Origin: Acinetobacter lwoffii
GTDB taxonomy: Bacteria > Pseudomonadota > Gammaproteobacteria > Pseudomonadales > Moraxellaceae
Length of the DNA: 64,000 nucleotides
Reading direction: 5' to 3'
Assembly: GCF_029024105.1 (NCBI RefSeq)
Contig: NZ_CP118964.1
Location: forward strand, 124,001 to 188,000
Within the stretch, counting starts at the first letter, position 1. Every line of letters begins with the position of its first letter. Shown piece by piece: positions 49,345-56,560 of the stretch. Both the position numbers and the translations under genes were made by a program. The notes under the pieces were generated by a model. It saw only the letters and a program-made list of their open reading frames with translations, did no database searches and was not told the DNA's origin.

Positions 49345-50634
49345 ATGACCGAACTTCCCGACAACATCCTTCACCTGCCGCAATACCAAGTACTGGGCTG
49401 CAAATCAACCGACGACGAAATGCACTTCCAGGTGGACGTGCCCGATCCCATCGCCTGCGAGGAATGCGGCGTGCAGGGTGAGTTCGTACGGTTCGGCAAG
49501 CGTGACGTTCCCTATCGTGATCTGCCCATCCACGGCAAGCGGGTCACTCTCTGGGTGGTCCGCCGCCGATACACCTGCCGGGCCTGCAAGACAACATTCA
49601 GGCCCCAGCTACCGGAGATGGTGGACGGATTCCGTATGACACTGCGGCTGCATGAGTACGTGGAGAAGGAATCCTTCAACCACCCCTACACCTTTGTGGC
49701 GGCACAGACCGGCCTGGACGAGAAGACGGTGCGCGACATCTTCAACGCCCGCGCCGAGTTGCTGGGGCGCTGGCACCGCTTCGAGACGCCCCGCATCCTG
49801 GGCATTGACGAGCTATACCTGAACAAGCGCTACCGCTGCATTCTGACCAACATTGAGGAGCGAACCCTGCTCGACCTGCTGGCCACCCGCCGCCAGGACG
49901 TGGTGACCAACTACCTGATGAAGCTGAAAGACCGGCAGAAGGTCGAGATCGTCAGCATGGACATGTGGAACCCCTACCGGGCAGCGGTCAAGGCTGTGCT
50001 GCCCCAGGCCCGTATCGTGGTCGATAAGTTCCATGTGGTGCGCATGGCCAACGATGCCCTAGAGAGAGTGCGCAAGGACCTCAGAAAGGAGCTGAAACCG
50101 TCCCAGAGCCGGACTCTCAAGGGAGACCGGAAAATCCTGCTGAAACGCGCTCACGAAGTCTCAGACCGGGAGCGCCTCATCATGGAGACCTGGACAGGCG
50201 CGTTCCCGCAACTGCTGGCCGCCTACGAGCACAAGGAGCGCTTCTACGGCATCTGGGACGCCACCACACGGCTCCAGGCAGAAGCCGCCCTGGACGAGTG
50301 GATAGCCACCATCCCGAAGGGCCAAAAGGAAGTCTGGAGCGATCTGGTCAGGGCAGTGGGAAACTGGCGCGAAGAGACCATGACCTACTTCGAGACGGAC
50401 ATGCCCGTCACCAACGCTTACACGGAGTCCATCAACCGACTGGCCAAGGACAAGAACCGTGAAGGGCGCGGTTACTCCTTCGAGGTGATGCGGGCACGAA
50501 TGCTCTACACCACGAAGCACAAGAAGAAGGCACCGACTGCGAAGGTCTCTCCTTTCTACAAGAAAACCATCGGTTACGGACTGCCGGACTTCGCAGAGGA
50601 ACTCAACTACGGAGTCGATCTATCAACCATCTGA
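49345..50634 (+). CDS. tnpA: ISL3-family transposase
   Basis: This 429-residue protein starts MTELPDNILHLPQYQVLGCK and has the ISL3 zinc finger (CEECGVQGEFVRFGKR, YTCRACKTTFRP) and DDE domain: RILGIDELYLNKRYRCILTN (Asp), QARIVVDKFHVVRMANDALE (Asp) and TNAYTESINRLAKDKNREGR (Glu). It is uninterrupted and probably active. Confidence 0.93.
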   Translation: MTELPDNILHLPQYQVLGCKSTDDEMHFQVDVPDPIACEECGVQGEFVRFGKRDVPYRDLPIHGKRVTLWVVRRRYTCRACKTTFRPQLPEMVDGFRMTLRLHEYVEKESFNHPYTFVAAQTGLDEKTVRDIFNARAELLGRWHRFETPRILGIDELYLNKRYRCILTNIEERTLLDLLATRRQDVVTNYLMKLKDRQKVEIVSMDMWNPYRAAVKAVLPQARIVVDKFHVVRMANDALERVRKDLRKELKPSQSRTLKGDRKILLKRAHEVSDRERLIMETWTGAFPQLLAAYEHKERFYGIWDATTRLQAEAALDEWIATIPKGQKEVWSDLVRAVGNWREETMTYFETDMPVTNAYTESINRLAKDKNREGRGYSFEVMRARMLYTTKHKKKAPTAKVSPFYKKTIGYGLPDFAEELNYGVDLSTI

Positions 50635-50692
50635 GGGTGGTATCAGATTGATGGGGTGAAGGTGCCCCATCAACCATTAAATCCGTATACCC

Positions 50693-52135
50693 ACTAAAGT
50701 CTACGTGTTAGATCAGACAACTGGCGAAGTGCGTATAGACGACTACTCTAATGATGCATCACAAGAAAGAACCAACCCAGAATCCAACCAGCCTCAAACC
50801 GCACAAGTAACGCCAGCAATCTTTGATGGATTAGCATCTGCGACAGCGACAATCGCTGCTGATTCCTCAATGATCCATGGTCTTGGAAGGACTGTAATTA
50901 GCTGTCCATTTGGTGGGCAAGAGGCTTTTGTATCAGGCTTCATGGCATCAACCGTCGCTCGCGATCCGGTTGCTGGTATCCGTGATGGCTTCATCACCCA
51001 AGACAATTTCCTCACTTCGGCTTCAGACGTCAATTTCAGTATCATTCGAATTCCAGGAGGGGCGAAGAATCCCCAAAATCGTACAACGATGGAAACGACT
51101 CATAATGGGTTTTGTGGCGATGAGCTATTCGTTCGTCAGCAGGTGGCCACATGGCCGCCACTACGGATTGATATTGTCATGGATGACACCGGCTCAATGG
51201 GGGATGAAATTGGAGGGTTAAAATCAGCGCTGACCAGCTTTATTAACTCCCGAAATTCCGATCCAACCCAGCCACAACGAGGGGTTTCCTACGAGCTTAT
51301 CAGCTTCAAAGACAGCCCCCGTCTTCGCCTGGCGAACACCGAAGACACCGCGGCTGCAATCAATGCGGTTGGCTCATTGTCTGCTTCTGGCGGCGGAGAC
51401 TGTCCTGAGGACGCGCTTGGAGGTCTTGGCCTTGCCCTGAACCGCCTTGAGGGAGATGAGAATTACGAAGGCAGCATTGTCCTCGCAACGGATGCATCCC
51501 CCCATAATGGCGATATCAGCGGACTAATCGCTCGGGCCCAGGCCGAAGGAATCCGGATAAATGTGCTGTTGACAGGGGACTGTGTTGCGGCCGCAAGCAC
51601 CAGTAGCTCACGCACCGCAACTACAACCACAACCATATCTCCATTAGCAACACTCTCTGCACGGGAGGTTTTTTCTCGGATTGCTGAAGAAACCGATGGT
51701 GAGTATGTGTATGCGCCTGGCGGCACAGCAGAGGAATACGCTCAAGTGCTTGAAGACATGTTTGATTCTGCGCTATCAGGTGGGGACAGTGAGCCACCCG
51801 AAGTAACGGTCACAGTGACTCCTAATGAGCTTTGGCCGGTTAACCATAGAATGGTGCCTATCGGGGTCTCTGTCTCCGCAGTCGACGACAAAGATCCTAG
51901 TCCACTAATAGCGTTAGAAAGCATAACATCCAGTGAACCGGCTAACGGACAAGGTGACGGCAATACCGAGGAGGATATCCTGGTAGAGGAAGACGGCACC
52001 ATTTACCTGCGCGCAGAACGAAGTGGCAACGGAGAAGGTCGGGTTTACACGATCACTTATCGCGCAACGGATGCAAACGGTAATGCTGGCTTCGGTTCTG
52101 CCGAAGTTCTCGTTCCGCATTCCAAGGGAAAATAA
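50693..52135 (+). pseudogene. Von Willebrand A-domain protein, 5' end removed
   Basis: The frame is open from the end of the ISPpu12-like element (TKVYVLDQTTGEVRIDDYSN), so the original N-terminus is missing. A vWA domain with the MIDAS motif DIVMDDTGSMGDEI lies near residue 160, followed by ELISFKDSPRLRLAN and ATDASPHNGDISGL. A C-terminal Ig-like part follows (EVTVTVTPNELWPVNHRMVP). A GTG at 50705 could start a shortened 476-residue product, but no ribosome binding site is seen. The function is unknown; the layout suggests an adhesive or surface-exposed protein. Confidence 0.8.
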
Positions 52136-52282
52136 AGCCTTACCCGCAATGAACCTGCCGACCAGCATCAATTGGTCGGCAGGTCTTTCACCCTCAATAC
52201 CTCAGGCAGCATCTTTATATTTCCCTTGTTATTCATGCAGTTACGCCAATTTTGGCGGATTTTTCACGTTTGTCTGCCAACC
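52136..52282. other. Downstream region of the vWA gene
   Basis: A hairpin of CTGCCGACCA and TGGTCGGCAG (52148-52183) just after the stop is a likely terminator. The rest is a short stretch before the IS17-like fragment. Confidence 0.5.
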
Positions 52283-52472
52283 CTCTTGTTTGCCTTTTGA
52301 TGGCGCATACCATTGCGTAGCAGGATCAAACCAAATGGCAATATTTCCGCGACTCATGAGTGCTCGGTTATATGCGGGCCAATTGGTTGTGCGGTAGATT
52401 TTGTGTAGGCTTCTTCATTTGAAAATTATATCGCTGAAAAACCCTTTACAGATAGGTTTGTGCAACAAAGCC
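52283..52472 (-). pseudogene. IS17-like transposase 5' end and terminal repeat
   Basis: Matches the first 190 bases of the IS5 copy at 22739-23777 with few changes: RGNIAIWFDPATQWYAPS and the leader up to the terminal repeat CAACAAAGCC at 52472. A 2-bp deletion near the start shifts the frame. It marks the right border of the GC-rich block. Confidence 0.9.
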
Positions 52473-52675
52473 CATTTTATGTATTTCATGACGAACAAAT
52501 TAAAATTGCACATATATATATTGTATACTTAGAGTATACCCTAAAATTACATTTTAAAAGTTCTTAAAAACATGTACCATTTAAATGTTTTTTAATCATA
52601 AGTAACATGTAACTTTGGTATTAAAGATTTATAATTTACGAAATTGTTCATTTTTATCCAATTGGGGCGTAAAAA
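52473..52675. promoter_or_regulatory. Likely res site of the resolvase
   Basis: The dyad GTATACTTAGAGTATAC (52523-52539) fits a crossover subsite of a Tn3-type resolvase. Further AT-rich half-sites (ACATGTACC, TAACATGTAA) lie at 52570-52612. The serine recombinase gene starts at 52676, the usual distance. Confidence 0.6.
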
Positions 52676-53242
52676 GTGAAAGGCCAAAAAGTAGGCTATG
52701 TGCGAGTGAGTTCGGTCGAGCAAAATACGGGACGTCAACTTGAGGGAATTGAAGTCGACCGGATTTTTGTTGACCGTGCTTCAGGTAAAAATACCGACCG
52801 ACCGAAATTTCAGGAAATGTTGAATTATGTCCGGGAAGGAGACCGGGTGATAGTACATTCCATGGATCGTTTTGCGCGAAGCTTAAAAGATTTGGTGACT
52901 GAAGTGGATAAACTGGTCAAACGAGGGATTGCCATCCAGTTTGTAAAAGAAAATATTACTTTTACGGCCCAATCCACCCCGATGGATAATTTGATGCTGC
53001 AACTGATGGGTGCTTTTGCACAGTTTGAACGTGAGATCATTTTAGAGCGGCAAAAGGAAGGAATTAAACTTGCCTCTTCTCAAGGGAAGTACAAAGGCCG
53101 GGTACATAAATTGAAACCTGATCAGGCTGAAGCTTTGCGACAAGACTGGAAGGAAGGGAAGTACCCTTCAAAAATGGCATTAGGCCAGGCATTTGGAATT
53201 AGTCGCCAAGCGGTATATCGGTATTTAAAAGCCGGGAAATAA
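52676..53242 (+). CDS. Serine recombinase (Tn3-type resolvase)
   Basis: This 188-residue protein has the serine recombinase core: VGYVRVSSVEQNTGRQLEGI (catalytic Ser in RVSS), VHSMDRFARSLKDL, NLMLQLMGAFAQFEREIILE and a C-terminal helix-turn-helix (KMALGQAFGISRQAVYRYLK). It starts with GTG, preceded by GGGG. It probably resolves plasmid multimers or transposon cointegrates at the upstream res site. No Tn3 transposase is next to it. Confidence 0.92.
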   Translation: MKGQKVGYVRVSSVEQNTGRQLEGIEVDRIFVDRASGKNTDRPKFQEMLNYVREGDRVIVHSMDRFARSLKDLVTEVDKLVKRGIAIQFVKENITFTAQSTPMDNLMLQLMGAFAQFEREIILERQKEGIKLASSQGKYKGRVHKLKPDQAEALRQDWKEGKYPSKMALGQAFGISRQAVYRYLKAGK

Positions 53243-54097
53243 CTCAATTGAAATTGGCGACTATATTTAGTTTAGCTTATGAAAATCGTGAAACGTTGAT
53301 TAAATAATAAGTGCAGAAAGCAAAGAGTTACTAATTTTATACAATATAAGTTTTTGATTTATAATTAATTAACTCGATTGCAATCTAGCTTTTTCAGCAA
53401 CGATTTATCTTTTTTAAAATAGTATTAATTTATTTTTTGAGAACAAACCTTAACAAAATTACAAGTTTGTAATTTTGTCGTCATTCGGATGTATATATTT
53501 ACTCATTATTATAAGTAAAGATTTTTTTGGTCCAAGATATGATCAGATTCAATAATATGTACATGAAGATTATTTTAGTTATTTTTACTATAGTTTTTTC
53601 AACCAGTAGTTTTGCTGATGGGGGACTCCGTTTCTTAGAGAAAAATTTAGAAATAATTAACAAATAATTAACATAGTAATTTAAATTAAAAAGTGATTTA
53701 TCAGGTGAATTTTAACTATATAAATAATTTATTTAATTTAATAAACCTTTCATAAATCATTTTTTGCTCAGTTCTATGTTGTAAATTCCAGCAATTATCA
53801 TAGCCACGCGGCTGTTACTGAAGAGAATAGTAAGAAGCTAATATTTACTGTAGGTTTGACCACTACGTTTTAATCGTAGAAATTATAACCGTTTTTATTA
53901 CTCAAAGTTTAACTTTTGTGATTATCTAAAAACACATAGCGGTCGAATGGCCATATTAACTGACTTAAAATCAGTCGCATACTTTAATGTAGCGGTTCTG
54001 ATAGCACAAAAGTTCGCAGCATGAAAACGGAACCGGCATAATTGATTTATAGTGAACCCATACACTAAGCATAATGATTTAGAGGACGATAATCCCA
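53243..54097. other. AT-rich stretch with one small ORF
   Basis: About 850 bases with very low GC. Apart from the small secreted peptide at 53539, I see nothing I can name. The region just before 54098 should hold the dsbA promoter. Confidence 0.4.
53539..53667 (+). CDS. Possible small secreted peptide
   Basis: A 42-residue frame with a signal peptide-like start (MYMKIILVIFTIVFSTSSFA) followed by DGGLRFLEKNLEIINK. The ribosome binding site is weak. It may be real or a fragment of a longer lost gene. Confidence 0.3.
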   Translation: MIRFNNMYMKIILVIFTIVFSTSSFADGGLRFLEKNLEIINK

Positions 54098-54712
54098 ATG
54101 AAAAAATTCCTTTTAGGAGCTGTTGCCGCATCTGTTTTGGCCTTTTCAGGCAATGCTATGGCCAATTTTGTGGCAGGTCAGGACTATCAGGTGGTTGCAA
54201 AACCAGTCAAAGTCGAAAAACCGGGCAGAATTGAGGTACGTGAATTCTTCTGGTACGGCTGTGGTCACTGTTTCGCGCTTGAACCACATATGCAGGGCTG
54301 GTTGAAAAAATTACCAAAAGATGTACGTTTTGTACGTACGCCGGCTGCAATGAATCCACTCTGGGAGCAGGCAGCGCGTGCTTATTATGTGTCTGAAGCA
54401 TTGGGTGTGCGTCAAAAAGCACATTTACAATTATTCCATGATATTCATGATAAGCAACGTCCAATTTTAGAACAGGCGCAATTGGCCAAGTTCTATACCC
54501 GCTATGGTATTCCTGAAGCGAAATTTAACAGCACTTATAAATCTTTCCCGATCACTTCGAAAATTGCCCAAGCCAAAAATCTGGCTGCTCAGTATCAGTT
54601 AAGTGGTGTTCCGGCAGTGACCGTGAATGGTAAATATATTGTGCAGGGTAATGATGCCAAAGTCATTCAGGTGGTGAATTACCTGATCGAGAAAGAGCGT
54701 AAAGCCAAATAA
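54098..54712 (+). CDS. dsbA: Thiol:disulfide interchange protein DsbA
   Basis: This 204-residue periplasmic oxidase has a signal peptide (MKKFLLGAVAASVLAFSGNA), the active site in FFWYGCGHCFALEPHM (CGHC, about residues 53-56) and the cis-Pro in LSGVPAVTVNGKY. It introduces disulfides into exported proteins. A GAGG ribosome binding site precedes the ATG. The gene and the piece downstream look like captured chromosomal DNA. An extra DsbA copy could help fold envelope proteins under metal stress, an inference from the copper genes nearby. Confidence 0.93.
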   Translation: MKKFLLGAVAASVLAFSGNAMANFVAGQDYQVVAKPVKVEKPGRIEVREFFWYGCGHCFALEPHMQGWLKKLPKDVRFVRTPAAMNPLWEQAARAYYVSEALGVRQKAHLQLFHDIHDKQRPILEQAQLAKFYTRYGIPEAKFNSTYKSFPITSKIAQAKNLAAQYQLSGVPAVTVNGKYIVQGNDAKVIQVVNYLIEKERKAK

Positions 54713-54731
54713 GACGCGATTGATTATCTCT

Positions 54732-54765
54732 AAAAAAAACCTGCATCGAATCTGCAGGTTTTTTT
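54732..54765 (+). terminator. Terminator after dsbA
   Basis: AACCTGCA, loop, TGCAGGTT followed by a run of T; an A-run precedes it, so it may work in both directions. Confidence 0.85.
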
Positions 54766-54791
54766 ATTTAAACTGGAGGAATGGTTATTTA

Positions 54792-54965
54792 CGTCCTGAC
54801 TGCCGGATCTGGTGTTTCTATCGGCGGGCGATACCAGTGTAAAATTCCTCGGAATAAGAGCTGCATCTGCAACACGCTTTGCGCTTTAAAGTAATGAATT
54901 TTCCTTTCTATTTCAACACGCAGAATTGCCGAGGCGCCCCGACGCTCTACAACAAACAAATTCTA
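54792..54965 (-). pseudogene. C-terminal gene fragment convergent to dsbA
   Basis: On the minus strand an open frame reads FVVERRGASAILRVEIERKI, HYFKAQSVLQMQLLFRGILH and WYRPPIETPDPAVRT before a TAA. It begins abruptly after an in-frame TAG at about 54965, so the rest of the gene is missing. The codon pattern is clean. It looks like the end of a chromosomal gene next to dsbA, cut where the DNA joined the plasmid. The family is not recognised. Confidence 0.55.
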
Positions 54966-55018
54966 ATCTAAGATTTACATAAATAGACTGATAAAGTTTA
55001 AAAGGAATAAATATTAAT

Positions 55019-55837
55019 TTAAACAACATGGAAATTCTTGTTAATTTCAACAGAAATATGAACAATCTCTTCATGAATTGACAAAGCTTTACGAACTACC
55101 TCTGCTGTTAAGGAGTCATTAACTGTATTTAGGGATAAAATACATGAAAATTTACTTCTACCTACTTTCCAGACATGCAGATCAGTAATCGTAATTTGGT
55201 TATCTAATTCCTCTACAACTTCCTGAATCTCCTTTACTACAGGATGTTCCATCTCTGCATCAAGCAATGTTTTACCTGTTTCTCTAATCAATCCCCAAGA
55301 CCATTGTGCTACAAGCACTGCACCTACGATCCCTAGAATTGCATCTAAAAAATCCCATCCAAAATACTTCCCTGCGAAAAGTGCAATAATCGCTAATACA
55401 GAAGTTACTGCATCTGCTACTACATGAAGAAAAGCGGCTTTCTGGTTTAAGTCATGGTCATCATGAGAGTGATGATGGTGGTGGTGACCATTTTCACGTA
55501 GTAACCAGGCACAAATAAAATTAACGATCAAGCCAACAATCGCAATTGAAATTGCCTCGTTGTAGTGAATATTCACAGGATTGAATAAACGTTCTATCGA
55601 TTGAACACCCATGAATACAGCAACAACCATCAATAAAATGGCACTCGAATATCCAGCTAAGATTTCTATCTTCCATGTACCGAAACAGAATCTCTGATCA
55701 CGAGCATATTTTCGAGCCATTTTATAGGCAAAATAAGCTAAGCCCAATGCCAACATATGAGAACTCATATGCCATCCATCAGCCAATAAAGCCATGGAAT
55801 TAAAGAACCATCCTCCAAAAATTTCAAACACCATCAT
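55019..55837 (-). CDS. CDF-family zinc/cadmium exporter (CzcD-like)
   Basis: The part from the ATG at 55837 has 272 residues with HSHDDHDLNQKAAFLHVVAD, GWFFNSMALLADGWHMSSHM (CDF metal-site HxxxD type) and the C-terminal cytoplasmic domain. The frame is open upstream for about 34 more residues (SDHSHQFDEGNPLAQKKILI), which are needed for the first membrane helix, but no ATG, GTG or TTG starts them. The start is therefore either a rare codon or was lost. It exports divalent metal with protons and is divergent from a CsoR/RcnR repressor. Confidence 0.85.
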   Translation of the reverse strand: MMVFEIFGGWFFNSMALLADGWHMSSHMLALGLAYFAYKMARKYARDQRFCFGTWKIEILAGYSSAILLMVVAVFMGVQSIERLFNPVNIHYNEAISIAIVGLIVNFICAWLLRENGHHHHHHSHDDHDLNQKAAFLHVVADAVTSVLAIIALFAGKYFGWDFLDAILGIVGAVLVAQWSWGLIRETGKTLLDAEMEHPVVKEIQEVVEELDNQITITDLHVWKVGRSKFSCILSLNTVNDSLTAEVVRKALSIHEEIVHISVEINKNFHVV

Positions 55838-55961
55838 TACACCAGTGAGGATGGTTGCGATTAAAATTTTCTTTTGTGCTAAAGGATTTCCTTCGTCAAA
55901 TTGATGCGAATGGTCACTTTTAACATTATTTAGATATTACATTTTATTGCACCACAATTAA

Positions 55962-55976
55962 TACTCCCCCATAGTA
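55962..55976. promoter_or_regulatory. RcnR/CsoR-type operator
   Basis: TACTCCCCCATAGTA: on the minus strand TACT-AT-GGGGG-AGTA, a G-tract flanked by short inverted arms, very close to known RcnR-type sites. It lies between the divergent CDF gene and the repressor. Confidence 0.75.
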
Positions 55977-55998
55977 TATGTTCTTGAGGTTGAATAGT

Positions 55999-56265
55999 AT
56001 GTCTCACTTAAATCAGAACAAAAAAATTTTAAATCGGATTAGACGAATTCAAGGTCAAACTAATGCCCTTGAACAGAATATTTTAAATTCTGAAAATTCT
56101 TGTATTGAGGTATTACAGCAAGTTGCAGCAATTAAAGGTGCGATAAATGGCTTAATGAATGAGTTAATAGAACTTCATCTTAGAGAACATGTACTCGGTG
56201 ATACTGAGGAAATAAAGGAAAAAGAACTGAATGAATTTTTAGCTTTAGTTAAACGCTACTTATAA
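55999..56265 (+). CDS. CsoR/RcnR/FrmR-family repressor
   Basis: An 88-residue all-helical protein: SHLNQNKKILNRIRRIQGQT, NALEQNILNSENSCIEVLQQ, VAAIKGAINGLMNELIELHL. The Cys in SENSC and the N-terminal His (SHL) are the residues used for metal binding in the RcnR branch. It should repress the divergent CDF gene through the operator at 55962. I chose the ATG at 55999, which has GAGG before it and the family's usual MSHL start. Confidence 0.9.
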   Translation: MSHLNQNKKILNRIRRIQGQTNALEQNILNSENSCIEVLQQVAAIKGAINGLMNELIELHLREHVLGDTEEIKEKELNEFLALVKRYL

Positions 56266-56310
56266 CTTTAAAGCACAGTCTTTTAAATAAAAAAACTGTG
56301 TGCGCACCTA

Positions 56311-56436
56311 TTAATGACAGTGGTAATCACCAGTTTTACTGTTGGTATGACAACCCTGTGAGTTCGTTCCCCCAGAATGAGCATTCGCATAGGTAAATGA
56401 CATGCCTATAAAGCATATTAATAAAATTCTTTTCAT
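56311..56436 (-). CDS. YHYH-type small periplasmic protein
   Basis: A 41-residue protein with a signal peptide (MKRILLICFIGMSFTYANA) and the short motif HSGGTNSQGCHTNSKTGDYH then CH, typical of YHYH-domain proteins. The His/Cys-rich mature part could bind metal. A GAGGG ribosome binding site is present. It lies between the repressor and the CopA ATPase genes. Confidence 0.7.
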   Translation of the reverse strand: MKRILLICFIGMSFTYANAHSGGTNSQGCHTNSKTGDYHCH

Positions 56437-56560
56437 CTTAATCCCTCTCAAATAATTAGAATATCAACTGTATGATATTTAATAAAAGCCAACATGGCTT
56501 AGACTATTTCCAAATATATAAAGTAAAGCCAACAAAACTTTAAATGTATATAAAAAATGG

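Larger units (their letters stand above)
47321..50692 (+). mobile_element. ISPpu12-like element (ISL3 family)
   Basis: A 24-bp imperfect terminal repeat (left GGGTAAGCGGATTAAATGG, right the complement of GGGTATACGGATTTAATGG) bounds 3372 bp. The cargo is MerR-type regulator, cation transporter and LspA, plus the ISL3 transposase, the known ISPpu12 gene set. No 8-bp duplication is seen (GTTATGTG against ACTAAAGT). Confidence 0.93.

Noticed and set aside
32784..52472. IS6-bounded composite transposon carrying the heat-resistance island
   Set aside because: Only one IS6 copy is present in the window and there is no second copy at the right border; the border there is an IS17-like fragment.
53922..54131. 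Minus-strand ORF of 69 codons before dsbA
   Set aside because: Overlaps the dsbA promoter and signal peptide; no ribosome binding site or family.
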